A stretch of 64,000 bases of DNA. Origin: Cellulosilyticum lentocellum DSM 5427 (lineage in GTDB: Bacteria > Bacillota > Clostridia > Lachnospirales > Cellulosilyticaceae). The DNA is taken from the NCBI RefSeq assembly GCF_000178835.2, contig NC_015275.1, positions 4,650,238-4,714,237 of the forward strand. Reading direction: 5' to 3'. Shown one piece after another: positions 26,054-36,152 of this stretch (position 1 is the first letter of the stretch; every line of letters starts with the position of its first letter). The translations under genes and the position numbers were made by a program. The notes beneath the pieces are model-generated. The model saw only the letters and a list, made by a program, of their open reading frames with translations, had not been told where the DNA came from and ran no database searches.

Positions 26054-27493
26054 CTACTTGCGCTTCATTAATTCCTCTTCAAGTAAACCTTTAATTGTTT
26101 TCGGATTGGCCCTACCTGCAAGTCTCTTTGAACATTGTCCCATAAGGAATCCAAATAACTTTTCTTTTCCTGCTAAATAGCCTTCTACTTCAGCAGTGAA
26201 CTCCTCTACTACTCCAAGAACTACTTCTTTTATTTCTTCCTGATTATCATTCATAAGGAAGCCTTCTTCCTTAGCGATTTGCTCAGGTGATTTATTTTCT
26301 TCTAACATTAATTTCAGAATGGCTTTTGCATTGTTTCTATTAACAATATCTTCCTCTGCCATTTTTACCAGATGAGCAAATGCTTCTGCTGTGAACGGAA
26401 TATTTTTGCTATCTAATTCTCCTTCATTTACATATTTGAGTAGCTCTACTACTACAAAGTTAGCAACTGCTTTATAATTAGAATAACTTGTTACTGCTTC
26501 ATTATAAAAATCAGATATAGCTTTGTCTGCTACAAGAATGTTGGCATCTGCCTGATTTAAACCATAACTATTTAGATAAATCTCCATTCTTTCATCAATC
26601 AGTACAGGCAATTCTGCTTTAATAGTTTCTATATCTTCATCTGTAATTACAATAGGCATTACATCTGGCTCTTTAAAGTAACGATAATCGTGAGCATCTT
26701 CCTTTGAACGCATTGGTACGGTAATACCTCTATTATCATTAAACTTTCTTGTTTCTTGAACAATCTCTTCTCCATTATTTAAAAGCTTAGTCTGACGTTC
26801 TATTTCATAATCAATAGCTCTTACAATAGATTTAAGTGAGTTCAAGTTTTTTATTTCTACCTTTGTTCCTAGAGTATTACTTTCTGCTCTTCTAAGAGAA
26901 ATGTTAACATCAGCTCTTAAAGAACCTTCCTCCATCTTACAAAGGCTAACCCCTGCATATTGAAGAAGTCCTGCTACTTTTTCAATATAAGCTCTTGCTT
27001 CTTCTGCAGAGTTCATATCTGGCTCAGATACGATTTCTAAAAGCGGTACGCCGCAACGGTTATAATCTGCTAAACTTGTATTTTCAATATCATCATGAAT
27101 AAGCTTACCTGCATCTTCTTCAATATGTGCATGATGAATACGAACATATTTTTCTCCTAAATCAGCTTCTATTTTTACCTTACCTGATAAACAAATAGGT
27201 AAATCAAATTGTGAAATTTGATAAGCCTTAGGAAGATCTGGATAAAAATAATTTTTTCTATCTATTTTAGTAAAGCTTCCTACACCACAGCCTAAAGCAA
27301 GTGCCGCTTTAATACCATATTTAACAACTTGCTGATTAATAACTGGTAGAGTACCTGGAAGTCCAGTACAAACTGGACAACAACGTGTATTTTGCTCGCC
27401 TCCAAAATCCACTTCACAACTACAAAATATTTTTGTTTTAGTAAGAAGCTGAGCATGTATTTCAAGTCCTATAACTGGAACATAATTTACCAT
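26054..27493 (-). CDS. gatB: Asp/Glu-tRNA amidotransferase subunit B
   Basis: tRNA-binding and phosphorylating subunit of GatCAB, which converts Asp-tRNA-Asn and Glu-tRNA-Gln to the amide forms. The 479-residue product begins MVNYVPVIGLEIHAQL. It has the zinc-cysteine cluster (FCSCEVDF, RCCPVCTGLPGTLP), the cradle domain (VGSFTKIDRKNYFYPDLPKAYQ) and the C-terminal YqeY-like tail. ATG at 27493 is chosen because AGGTGA lies five bases before it; the ribosome site overlaps the end of gatA, showing coupling. Confidence 0.97.
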   Translation of the reverse strand: MVNYVPVIGLEIHAQLLTKTKIFCSCEVDFGGEQNTRCCPVCTGLPGTLPVINQQVVKYGIKAALALGCGVGSFTKIDRKNYFYPDLPKAYQISQFDLPICLSGKVKIEADLGEKYVRIHHAHIEEDAGKLIHDDIENTSLADYNRCGVPLLEIVSEPDMNSAEEARAYIEKVAGLLQYAGVSLCKMEEGSLRADVNISLRRAESNTLGTKVEIKNLNSLKSIVRAIDYEIERQTKLLNNGEEIVQETRKFNDNRGITVPMRSKEDAHDYRYFKEPDVMPIVITDEDIETIKAELPVLIDERMEIYLNSYGLNQADANILVADKAISDFYNEAVTSYSNYKAVANFVVVELLKYVNEGELDSKNIPFTAEAFAHLVKMAEEDIVNRNNAKAILKLMLEENKSPEQIAKEEGFLMNDNQEEIKEVVLGVVEEFTAEVEGYLAGKEKLFGFLMGQCSKRLAGRANPKTIKGLLEEELMKRK

Positions 27494-27502
27494 ATTAATC
27501 AC

Positions 27503-28963
27503 CTACACTTTCTTTAGCATACTAGGATCTATCCTCGTAAATTCTTTTTCAAATGCATTAGCTACTCCTATCACTTTTGCATCATCGAAAGCTTTACCTA
27601 CGATAGACATGCCTATTGGCATACCATCTGAATCATAACCACATGTTGTGTTAATAGCTGGAAGTCCTGCAATATTAACTGTTACAGTACAAATATCAGC
27701 TAAATACATCTTAACCGGGTCATTTTCAATAGCGCCTATTTTATATGCCGTTGTAGGTGCTGTTGGTGTAATCATGACATCACAGCTTTTAAAGATTTCT
27801 TCATATTCTTGCTTTATTTTTTGTCTAATATACAATGCTTTTTTATAATAAGCATCATAATAGCCACTTGATAAAGCATAAGTTCCAAGAAGAATTCTTC
27901 TTTTTACCTCATTACCAAAGCCTTCCTTACGTGTACGTGTAATACGTTCTTCATAAGTTTTTGCTTTTGGTGTACAATAACCAAACTTGATACCATCATA
28001 TCTAGAAAGATTTGAACTTGCTTCAGCTGATGATAAAAGATAATAGGCTGCAATAGCATATTTTAAGCTTGGCATGGAAACCTCTACGATTTCTGCCCCT
28101 AAACTTTCATATTTCTTAATTGCTTCTAATACAGATTCTTTTACCTCTTCATCTATACCTTCTCCAAAAAATTCTTTTGGAACAGCAATCTTTAGACCTT
28201 TTATATCCATATCTAATTGACTGCTAAAATCTATTTCTTTATGAGATGATGTACCATCATGACCATCGTAACCTGATATAACTTTTAAAAGTGCTGCACA
28301 TTCTTTTGCACTTTGTGCAATAGGTCCAATTTGATCTAAGGAACTACCAAAAGCAACTAGACCAAAACGAGAAACTGTGCCATAAGTTGGTTTCATACCT
28401 GTTACGCCACAAAAAGCAGCTGGTTGTCTAATAGAACCTCCTGTATCTGAACCAAGGGCTACTACTGAAAGTTTTGCAGCTACTGCTGCTGCGCTCCCAC
28501 CAGAAGAACCACCAGGTACTCTCGTTATATCATACGGATTTTTTGTTTTCTTATAATATGAGGTTTGTGTTGAACCACCCATAGCAAATTCATCCATACT
28601 TACTTTACCTAAGATAACTGCATCCTCAGCTAGTAACTTTTTGATGACCGTTGCATTATAAGGTGGTACAAAATTATATAGCATCTTTGAAGCACAGGTT
28701 GTTAAGATACCTTCTGTACAAATATTATCCTTAATACTTATTGGAATACCTGTAAGTAGGTTGCTGTTACCTTCCGCAATCCTTTTATCTGCTTTTTCAG
28801 CAGCTTTGATTGCTTCTTCTTCACAAACTGTAATATAGCTATCTATCTGATCATCTAATTGTTTTATTCTATCTAAGTAATACTTGGTTAACTCTACTGA
28901 CGTGATTTCTTTTTGATCAAGCATCTCTCTGAGCTCAAATAGGCTCTTATCACATAGTGACAT
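27503..28963 (-). CDS. gatA: Asp/Glu-tRNA amidotransferase subunit A
   Basis: Glutamine-hydrolysing amidase that feeds ammonia to GatB. The 486 residues show the amidase Lys-Ser-Ser machinery: GIPISIKDNICT with the lysine, the Gly/Ser-rich signature GGSSGGSAAAVAA, and GSDTGGSIRQPA. The start at 28963 (MSLCDKSLFELREM) follows GAGGAGGAGAGTT; the in-frame GTG five codons earlier overlaps this site. Eighteen bases separate it from gatC. Confidence 0.97.
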   Translation of the reverse strand: MSLCDKSLFELREMLDQKEITSVELTKYYLDRIKQLDDQIDSYITVCEEEAIKAAEKADKRIAEGNSNLLTGIPISIKDNICTEGILTTCASKMLYNFVPPYNATVIKKLLAEDAVILGKVSMDEFAMGGSTQTSYYKKTKNPYDITRVPGGSSGGSAAAVAAKLSVVALGSDTGGSIRQPAAFCGVTGMKPTYGTVSRFGLVAFGSSLDQIGPIAQSAKECAALLKVISGYDGHDGTSSHKEIDFSSQLDMDIKGLKIAVPKEFFGEGIDEEVKESVLEAIKKYESLGAEIVEVSMPSLKYAIAAYYLLSSAEASSNLSRYDGIKFGYCTPKAKTYEERITRTRKEGFGNEVKRRILLGTYALSSGYYDAYYKKALYIRQKIKQEYEEIFKSCDVMITPTAPTTAYKIGAIENDPVKMYLADICTVTVNIAGLPAINTTCGYDSDGMPIGMSIVGKAFDDAKVIGVANAFEKEFTRIDPSMLKKV

Positions 28964-28981
28964 AACTCTCCTCCTCACTAA

Positions 28982-29266
28982 CTACTCCATAATCTTCGGT
29001 ACTACGAAAAATCCATCTTTCTTATGAGAAGCATTATTTAGAACGACTTCTCTGTCATAAGAAGATACTATTTCATCTGCTCTTAAATCTTTTAGGCTTA
29101 CTCCTTCACCATTAAGATTTTCATCACCTTCCATAGTTACCTCATTCATGGTGTCCATTAGTTCTACTATTGCGCTCATCTCAGATACTAATCTCTCTTT
29201 TTCTGTCTCATCAATTTCTATCTTAGACAGTTTAGCTAAATAAGTAATTAAGTCTGTGTCTAACAA
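28982..29266 (-). CDS. gatC: Asp/Glu-tRNA amidotransferase subunit C
   Basis: Small subunit that wraps around GatA and steadies the GatA-GatB interface. The 94 residues are typical (ITYLAKLSKIEIDETEKERL, then LRADEIVSS and the C-terminal GFFVVPKIME). The start codon is TTG at 29266, six bases after AGGTGA; stops close the frame just upstream, so no ATG start is possible. It is the first gene of gatC-gatA-gatB-aspS, preceded by a leader of some 300 nt. Confidence 0.95.
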   Translation of the reverse strand: MLDTDLITYLAKLSKIEIDETEKERLVSEMSAIVELMDTMNEVTMEGDENLNGEGVSLKDLRADEIVSSYDREVVLNNASHKKDGFFVVPKIME

Positions 29267-29506
29267 CTCCTATCACCTGCCTCATGATTACTCCAAATTC
29301 ATTTTTTTACTTTAATTTCTAACTACTCCTAGTCTTTCTTGCTTACTTCATTGTTTTCTTACTTTGGTTTTCAATTGTTCTTTGGATTGTTTGGTTTGTT
29401 ATTGTTTTTGGATTTTTGAATAATACTTTTGTGTTATTTGTTTTGCTTACTCCTACTCCTGTCTTCTACTCTCAATACAAGTTACTCCTCAAGAACAGAA
29501 ACAAAA
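29267..29506 (-). promoter_or_regulatory. Long unstructured leader of the gat operon with repeated AGGAGTA
   Basis: On the minus strand this stretch is poor in T and rich in A, with the hexamer GGAGTA five times (complements of 29289-29294, 29324-29329, 29448-29453, 29454-29459, 29483-29488), four of them AGGAGTA. No T-box or open frame longer than a few codons is present. Confidence 0.5.
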
Positions 29507-29560
29507 ATAAAGGCGCTAACTAAACACAAATAAATTGTGTTTAAAGTTAGCGCCTTTGCT
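29507..29560 (-). terminator. Terminator-like hairpin at the start of the gat leader
   Basis: AAAGGCGCTAACT and AGTTAGCGCCTTT, extended by TTAAACACA/TGTGTTTA, form a near-perfect stem of about 20 bp, followed on the minus strand by ATTTTTGTTTC. It lies after the gltD terminator and just after a promoter, so it could end a short RNA or attenuate the gat operon. Confidence 0.7.
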
Positions 29561-29584
29561 AAGTTCATGTTCTATTGAAACCAT

Positions 29585-29613
29585 ATTATAACGTTTTTTT
29601 CAAAATATCAAGA
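29585..29613 (-). promoter_or_regulatory. Probable promoter of the gat operon
   Basis: TATAAT (complement 29585-29590) with TCTTGA 17 bp upstream (complement 29608-29613), or TTGATA at a 15-bp spacing. Confidence 0.55.
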
Positions 29614-29717
29614 CCTAATTTTCATTTTTTCACTAATTTACAAAAAATTCATTGCACAAGTTAAAATATTATCTATTTTTACTTTAGTGGACGTTAATCA
29701 TTTACTTTATTCTTAAG

Positions 29718-29757
29718 CATAAATAAAGGAGGTTACTTTAACCTCCTTTATTTATTA
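29718..29757 (-). terminator. gltBD terminator
   Basis: AAATAAAGGAGGTT and AACCTCCTTTATTT pair around a short loop; the stem overlaps the gltD stop codon. Confidence 0.85.
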
Positions 29758-31242
29758 TCTTAAATTAGTATATCCCATTAAGTACTCATCTACTTCTTTA
29801 GCTGCTTCTCGTCCTTCTCTAATAGCCCATACAACTAAAGACTGTCCTCTATGCATATCTCCTGCTGTAAATACTTTTTCTATGTTAGTCTTATACTCTC
29901 CAAGCTCAGTAGTTACATTTGTTCTGGCATCTACATCCACCCCAAAGCTATCTGTTACATAGTTTTCAGAACCTAAGAAACCTGCTGCAATTAAAACAAG
30001 GTCTGCATCTAATAATTGCTCAGAACCTTCCACTTCTCGCATTTCCCTTCTGCCTGTTTCTTCATTAGTAACAAACTTCACTTTAACTACTTTAACACCT
30101 ACTAAATCACCATTTTCATCCTTGCAAAACTCTTTAACTGTTGTTTCATAAATTCTAGGATCAGAGCCAAAGGTTTCTATAGCTTCTTCTTGGCCATAAT
30201 CAGTTTTGCAAACTCTTGCCCATTGCGGCCAAGGATTATTATCTGCTCTTTGATCTGGTAGTTTAGGCATCATCTCTATCTGAACAACAGATTTACAGCC
30301 ATGTCTAATAGAAGTCCCTACACAGTCATTACCAGTATCTCCACCACCAATAACAACTACATTTTTACCTTTTGCACTCATATAAGTTCCATCTTCTAAA
30401 TTAGAGTTTAATAAACTCATAGTTGTTGATTTTAAGAAATCTACTGCAAAATAAATTCCTTTTGCATCTCTACCTGGTGCATTAATATCTCTAGGATTAG
30501 AAGCACCACAAGCTAAAATAACTGCATCATATTCTTTTAAAAGCTTATTTGCTTTATACTTCCTTCCTATGTCTGCATTGGTAATGAACTTAATACCTTC
30601 TTGTACCATTAAATCTACGCGTCTTTCTATGATATGCTTTTCTATTTTCATGTTAGGAATACCATACATTAATAATCCGCCCACCCTGTCGCTTCTCTCA
30701 TATACAGTGACAGTATGACCTCTTTTATTAAGCTGTGCTGCTGCTGCAAGTCCTGCTGGACCTGATCCTACAATAGCAACATTTTTTCCTGTTCTGACAG
30801 AAGGCTTTTTAGGCTTAATAAGTCCCTTAGCAAATGCATTTTCAATAATAGCTTCTTCATTTTCTTTAATGGCAACTGCATCTCCGTTAAGCGAACATGT
30901 ACATGCATTCTCACAAGGTGCTGGACAAACTCTACCTGTAAACTCTGGGAAATTATTAGTAAGTAGTAACCTTCTAGCTGCTTCTTCCCATTGTCCATTG
31001 AAAATTAGGTCATTCCATTCAGGAATCAGGTTGTTAAGAGGACAACCTGATGTTGCTCCCTTAAGCATTATTCCTGATTGGCAAAAAGGCACGCCACAAT
31101 CCATACATCTTGCTCCTTGTACCTCCTGCTTTTCTTTAGCAAGTGGTATGTGAAATTCCTTGAAATTTTTCACTCTCTGAGCAGGGGCAATGCTCCTGCT
31201 TGTTGTTCTATCATACTCCATAAATCCTGTTGGCTTTCCCAT
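29755..31242 (-). CDS. gltD: Glutamate synthase small subunit
   Basis: NAD(P)H-oxidising iron-sulfur flavoprotein that passes electrons to GltB. The 495 residues contain the N-terminal cysteine clusters (CMDCGVPFCQSG, GRVCPAPCENAC), a first nucleotide site VAIVGSGPAGLAAAAQL and a second VVVIGGGDTGNDC. It starts 11 bp after gltB with AGGAGG in the gap, so the two are coupled. The product supplies glutamate for both glutamine synthetases in the window. Confidence 0.96.
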   Translation of the reverse strand: MGKPTGFMEYDRTTSRSIAPAQRVKNFKEFHIPLAKEKQEVQGARCMDCGVPFCQSGIMLKGATSGCPLNNLIPEWNDLIFNGQWEEAARRLLLTNNFPEFTGRVCPAPCENACTCSLNGDAVAIKENEEAIIENAFAKGLIKPKKPSVRTGKNVAIVGSGPAGLAAAAQLNKRGHTVTVYERSDRVGGLLMYGIPNMKIEKHIIERRVDLMVQEGIKFITNADIGRKYKANKLLKEYDAVILACGASNPRDINAPGRDAKGIYFAVDFLKSTTMSLLNSNLEDGTYMSAKGKNVVVIGGGDTGNDCVGTSIRHGCKSVVQIEMMPKLPDQRADNNPWPQWARVCKTDYGQEEAIETFGSDPRIYETTVKEFCKDENGDLVGVKVVKVKFVTNEETGRREMREVEGSEQLLDADLVLIAAGFLGSENYVTDSFGVDVDARTNVTTELGEYKTNIEKVFTAGDMHRGQSLVVWAIREGREAAKEVDEYLMGYTNLR

Positions 31243-31253
31243 ATGCGGCCTCC

Positions 31254-34200
31254 TTATTTCCTGGTATTAGCATAAAATGCTTCAATTTGTGCTTGTTCAC
31301 TACTCATACCTTTTTCTTCCATAAGCAAAATCGTCTGTCTCATACGTGCATAATCATGAGGAAGAATCTTCTTAAATTTAGATAGATACTCATCAAAATG
31401 ATCAAGTACCTCTTTACCTTTAACAGAATGAGTATGAGCCACATGCTCTTCAATTAGTTGTTTAAGTTCAAGGACATCATATTTTTCAGTAACTTCATCT
31501 AGCGAAACTAAGGACTTATTTAATTTCTTATACAAGTCTCGGTCTTCATCTAGAACATAAGCTACCCCGCCGCTCATACCTGCTGCAAAGTTTTTGCCTG
31601 TTTTACCTAAGACAACAACTCTACCACCTGTCATGTATTCACAGCCATGGTCACCTACACCTTCAACAACCGCAAGTGCCCCTGAATTTCTAACACAGAA
31701 ACGTTCACCTGCTACACCATTAATAAAGGCTTTACCGCTTGTTGCACCATATAAAGCAACATTTCCGATAATAATATTTTCATCTTGTTTAAACTTAGAA
31801 CCTTTTGGCGGATAAACAACTAACTTGCCACCAGATAGACCTTTACCAAAGTAGTCATTACTATCTCCTACTAATTCTAAAGTTAAACCTCTGGGAATGA
31901 AGGCCCCAAAGCTTTGCCCACCACTACCATTACATTTAATAACATACGTATCATCCTCTAAAGTATTACCATAGAGTTTCGTAATTTCTGAACCAAATAT
32001 AGTGCCTACTGTTCTATCCACATTTTTTACATCAATTTCTATAGATTTAGGCTGTTTATGTTTAAGTGCATTTTGTAACTTGCTTAAAATAACTCTTTCA
32101 TCAATTGTATTTTGAAGTTCAAAATCATAAACATCCTTTGGATTAAATATTCTTGGTAGATCTTGATTAACATATGGATTATTTAAGATATTACTCATAT
32201 CAATCTTACTTGCTTTATCATTTTCATCGAATGCTTTGACTGTTAGTAAATCTGAACGTCCTACTAATTCATTAACTGTACGAACACCTAACTTAGCCAT
32301 ATATTCTCTAAGCTCTTGTGCTACAAAGTGCATGAAATTAACAACGTATTCTGGTTTACCTTTAAAGCGTTTTCTTAACTCTGGATTTTGAGTTGCAATA
32401 CCTACAGGACAAGTGTCTAAGTTACATACTCTCATCATAACGCAGCCCATTGTAATAAGTGGTGCTGTTGCAAAACCAAATTCTTCTGCTCCCAAAAGTG
32501 CTGCTACAGCTACATCACGGCCTGTTAACAGTTTTCCATCGGTTTCAATAACTACCTTTGAACGAAGTCCATTCATAATCAGTGTTTGATGTGTTTCTGC
32601 AAGACCTAACTCCCATGGCAGACCAGCATTATAAATAGAGTTTCTTGGTGCTGCTCCTGTTCCACCATCAAAACTTGAAATAAGGATAACACCAGCTCCA
32701 GCTTTAGCTACACCTGCTGCAACAGTTCCTACTCCTGCTTCTGAAACAAGTTTTACAGAAATACGAGCATCTTTATTGGCATTCTTAAGATCATAAATAA
32801 GTTGTGCTAAGTCTTCGATTGAATAAATATCATGATGTGGAGGTGGTGAAATAAGACCTACACCTGGGGTTGAATGCCTTGTTTTAGCAACCCATGGATA
32901 TACTTTTGCACCTGGTAATTGACCACCTTCACCTGGTTTTGCACCTTGTGCCATTTTAATCTGGATTTCTTTAGCACTTACAAGGTATTCTGAAGTTACA
33001 CCAAAACGCCCTGATGCTACTTGTTTAATTGCTGAACATCTTATCTTATCCTTTAAACGTTCTGGATCTTCTCCACCTTCACCACTATTAGACTTACCAC
33101 CTATTCTATTCATTGCAATAGCCATTGTTTCATGTGCTTCTTGAGAAATAGAACCATAAGACATAGCCCCAGTTTTAAAGCGTTTTACAATACTTTCTAC
33201 GCTTTCAACTTCCTCAATAGGAATACCACCATCTTCAGCAAAGTTGAAGTCTAATATACTTCTAAGATTCATTGTACGATTTTCTTTATTAATAGCTGTG
33301 CTAAATTCTTTGAAAGTATTATAATCACCTGTTCTTGTTGCTTCTTGAAGTAAGTGAATGGTCTCTGGATTATATAAATGCTCCTCTTTTCCACTTCTTA
33401 ACTTATGGCTACCAATACTATCTACATCACTAGCTACATCTAATCCTAATGGATCAAAAGCACTTGAGTGAAGCTGTTGTACGCGTTTATTGATGTCCTT
33501 AAGGGTAATACCACCCACTCTACTTACTGTATTAGTAAAATATTTATCGATAACTTCTTTACTAATACCCATAGCTTCAAATATCTTTGAGCCTTGGTAT
33601 GATTGAATTGTAGAAATACCCATCTTAGAAGCTATTTTTACGATACCCTTAAGAATAGATTTGTTATAGTCGTATTCTGCAGCATAATAATCCTTATCAA
33701 GCACATTTGTATCTATTAAATCTCTAATTGTATCCTGTGCTAAATAAGGATTAATAGCACAAGCACCATAGCCTAAAAGTGTAGCAAAATGATGTACTTC
33801 TCTAGGCTCTGCACTTTCAAGAATCATCGCTACAGAAGTTCTCTTCTTCGTTGATACTAAATGCTGCTGCATAGCAGAAACAGCTAATAAAGCTGGCATA
33901 GCCACATGGTATTCATCTACTCCTCTATCTGAGAGAATTAAGATGTTTGCACCATCTCGATAGGCCTTATCTGCTTCGATAAATAAATGCTCAATTGCCT
34001 TATCTAATGAAGTATTTTTGTAATAAGTAATAGGAAGTATCTCTACTTTAAAACCTGGTACCTTCATAGATTTAATTTTAAGCATATCTGTACTTGTTAA
34101 AATTGGATTGTTTACCTTGAGTACATGGCAGTTTTTTGCCTTTTCTTCTAGGATATTACCATCTGCTCCTACATAAACACATGTAGAAGTTACAATTTCC

Positions 34201-35804
34201 TCACGTATTGCATCAAAAGGAGGATTGGTTACTTGTGCAAAAAGCTGTTTAAAGTAATTAAATAGTGGTGGATTAGTCTTAGAAAGTGGAGGTAATGCAC
34301 TATCAGCACCCATAGCTGCTACTGGTTCTTCTCCTGTTTTAGCCATTGGTAATATCGTTGTTCTAATGTCTTCGTAGGAATATCCAAATGCTTTTTGTAA
34401 TCTTTTAAGCTCTTTTTCTGAGTATTTCTCTACGTTTTTATTTGGAATATGTAGAGAACTTAATTCTACTAAATTACTATCTAACCATTCTCCATAAGGC
34501 TGGCGACTTGCATACTCTGTCTTTAGGTCTTCATCATCAATAAGTTGACCTTTCCTAGTATCCACTAAAAGCATTTTACCTGGTCTTAATCTCTCTTTTC
34601 TGATGATTTTTTCTGCTGGGATATCCACTGCTCCAACTTCAGAAGCAAGGATTAAATGATCATCATCTGTAATATAATAACGTGAAGGTCTAAGGCCATT
34701 TCTATCTAAGATAGCACCCATGAGATCACCATCTGAGAATAAAATAGAAGCTGGCCCATCCCAAGGTTCCATCATCGTTGCATAATATTGGTAAAAATCT
34801 TTTTTCTCCTGTGACATTGCCCTATTATTATTCCATGGTTCAGGAATCATAATCATAACCGCAAGTGGTAACTCCATACCTGACATCACCATAAATTCTA
34901 GTGCATTATCAAGTCTTGCAGAGTCAGAACCATTAGTATCTATAATAGGAAGAATCTTATGCATATGTTCCTTAAGTGGTTTGCAACTTACAGACTCTTC
35001 TCTAGCTAGCATCTTATCTGCATTACCTGTAATGGTATTGATTTCTCCATTGTGTACAATAAAACGATTAGGATGTGCTTTTTGCCAGCTTGGATTTGTG
35101 TTGGTACTAAAACGAGAATGTACCGTAGCAATAGCTGAAGTATATGCTTCACTTTGAAGGTCATCAAAGAATTGACGAAGTTCTTTTACTAAGAACATTC
35201 CTTTGTACACGATTGTACGACTTGACAAGGATACCACATAAGTGCCTTCACAGCTTTGTTCAAATACTCTCCTTGCAATATAAAGTTTACGATCAAATTC
35301 AATTCCCTTTTTACATCCATGAGGACGCTTTACAAAACCTTGCATAATACAAGGCATATTATCAAAAGCTTTTTGTCCAAGAACTTCTGGATTAGTAGGT
35401 ACTGTTCTCCAGCCCAAGAATTCCATTCCTTCTTTTTGAACAATGACCTCAAATAATTTCTTTTCTTGATTCCTTTTTAATTCGTTTTGTGGGAAGAAAA
35501 ACATACCAATACCATAATCTCTTTCATTCCCAATAGTTATCCCTACTGATTTTGCCTCTTGTTTAAAGAAATCATGACTTATTTGAAGTAAGATACCTAC
35601 TCCATCTCCAGTTTTTCCTTCACCATCTTTTCCCGCTCTGTGTTCTAGATTTTCAACAATTCTAAGTGCATTCTCAACAACCTCTCTTGACTTAATGCCC
35701 TTAATGTTTACGACTGCTCCGATACCACAATTATCATGTTCAAATCTTGGGTCGTAGAGGCCCTGCTGCTGATACGGATTTTGATTTTTAAAGTTATCCT
35801 TCAT
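31254..35804 (-). CDS. gltB: Glutamate synthase large subunit
   Basis: Makes two glutamates from glutamine and 2-oxoglutarate. The 1516 residues have the usual order: a short propeptide of about 25 residues before the catalytic Cys in HDNCGIGAVVNI, a class II amidotransferase domain, a central domain, an FMN synthase domain (GGKSNSGEGGEDP, AKPGEGGQLPG), the [3Fe-4S] cysteine segment CNLDTCPVGIATQ, and the C-terminal GXGXG beta-helix (LVVYPPKGS, GGVAYVLD). Length and order are normal. Its promoter lies about 210 bp upstream, leaving a long leader. Confidence 0.97.
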   Translation of the reverse strand: MKDNFKNQNPYQQQGLYDPRFEHDNCGIGAVVNIKGIKSREVVENALRIVENLEHRAGKDGEGKTGDGVGILLQISHDFFKQEAKSVGITIGNERDYGIGMFFFPQNELKRNQEKKLFEVIVQKEGMEFLGWRTVPTNPEVLGQKAFDNMPCIMQGFVKRPHGCKKGIEFDRKLYIARRVFEQSCEGTYVVSLSSRTIVYKGMFLVKELRQFFDDLQSEAYTSAIATVHSRFSTNTNPSWQKAHPNRFIVHNGEINTITGNADKMLAREESVSCKPLKEHMHKILPIIDTNGSDSARLDNALEFMVMSGMELPLAVMIMIPEPWNNNRAMSQEKKDFYQYYATMMEPWDGPASILFSDGDLMGAILDRNGLRPSRYYITDDDHLILASEVGAVDIPAEKIIRKERLRPGKMLLVDTRKGQLIDDEDLKTEYASRQPYGEWLDSNLVELSSLHIPNKNVEKYSEKELKRLQKAFGYSYEDIRTTILPMAKTGEEPVAAMGADSALPPLSKTNPPLFNYFKQLFAQVTNPPFDAIREEIVTSTCVYVGADGNILEEKAKNCHVLKVNNPILTSTDMLKIKSMKVPGFKVEILPITYYKNTSLDKAIEHLFIEADKAYRDGANILILSDRGVDEYHVAMPALLAVSAMQQHLVSTKKRTSVAMILESAEPREVHHFATLLGYGACAINPYLAQDTIRDLIDTNVLDKDYYAAEYDYNKSILKGIVKIASKMGISTIQSYQGSKIFEAMGISKEVIDKYFTNTVSRVGGITLKDINKRVQQLHSSAFDPLGLDVASDVDSIGSHKLRSGKEEHLYNPETIHLLQEATRTGDYNTFKEFSTAINKENRTMNLRSILDFNFAEDGGIPIEEVESVESIVKRFKTGAMSYGSISQEAHETMAIAMNRIGGKSNSGEGGEDPERLKDKIRCSAIKQVASGRFGVTSEYLVSAKEIQIKMAQGAKPGEGGQLPGAKVYPWVAKTRHSTPGVGLISPPPHHDIYSIEDLAQLIYDLKNANKDARISVKLVSEAGVGTVAAGVAKAGAGVILISSFDGGTGAAPRNSIYNAGLPWELGLAETHQTLIMNGLRSKVVIETDGKLLTGRDVAVAALLGAEEFGFATAPLITMGCVMMRVCNLDTCPVGIATQNPELRKRFKGKPEYVVNFMHFVAQELREYMAKLGVRTVNELVGRSDLLTVKAFDENDKASKIDMSNILNNPYVNQDLPRIFNPKDVYDFELQNTIDERVILSKLQNALKHKQPKSIEIDVKNVDRTVGTIFGSEITKLYGNTLEDDTYVIKCNGSGGQSFGAFIPRGLTLELVGDSNDYFGKGLSGGKLVVYPPKGSKFKQDENIIIGNVALYGATSGKAFINGVAGERFCVRNSGALAVVEGVGDHGCEYMTGGRVVVLGKTGKNFAAGMSGGVAYVLDEDRDLYKKLNKSLVSLDEVTEKYDVLELKQLIEEHVAHTHSVKGKEVLDHFDEYLSKFKKILPHDYARMRQTILLMEEKGMSSEQAQIEAFYANTRK

Positions 35805-36014
35805 AGTTAATCCCCCTATAAATTAGTGTATATAGCGAAAAAAATCAAAACCGATTTATACAACTTCTCCTTTATGCTAAAAATTGCATAAAGAATAGAA
35901 CTTGTAAAAATACAAATTTTGATTTCATAACTTGTAAATGAAACATAACACAAAAATCAGTTTCATAATCTTATTCAATTATATCCAAAATAACATCCAA
36001 AACAATTGGAGTTA
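35805..36014 (-). promoter_or_regulatory. gltB leader with repeated short hairpins
   Basis: About 205 nt of transcribed leader. It contains ATGAAAC/GTTTCAT and TTTATGC/GCATAAA inverted repeats and two copies of AACTTGTAAA on the plus strand (near 35908 and 35929). Regulatory use, for example by the ANTAR protein, is a guess. Confidence 0.35.
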
Positions 36015-36043
36015 AATATACTATATAATCTGAAAATTGTCAA
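36015..36043 (-). promoter_or_regulatory. gltB promoter
   Basis: TTGACA (complement 36038-36043), 17 bp, TATATT (complement 36015-36020). Confidence 0.7.
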
Positions 36044-36152
36044 GTTATTTTGCTATTATTTTTTTAAAAATATTTTTTATATCCTCATTCTAATAAATAT
36101 GCATTCTATAATTTATTATTTCCTCTTACTTTTTATTTACCTAGTAAGAAAA

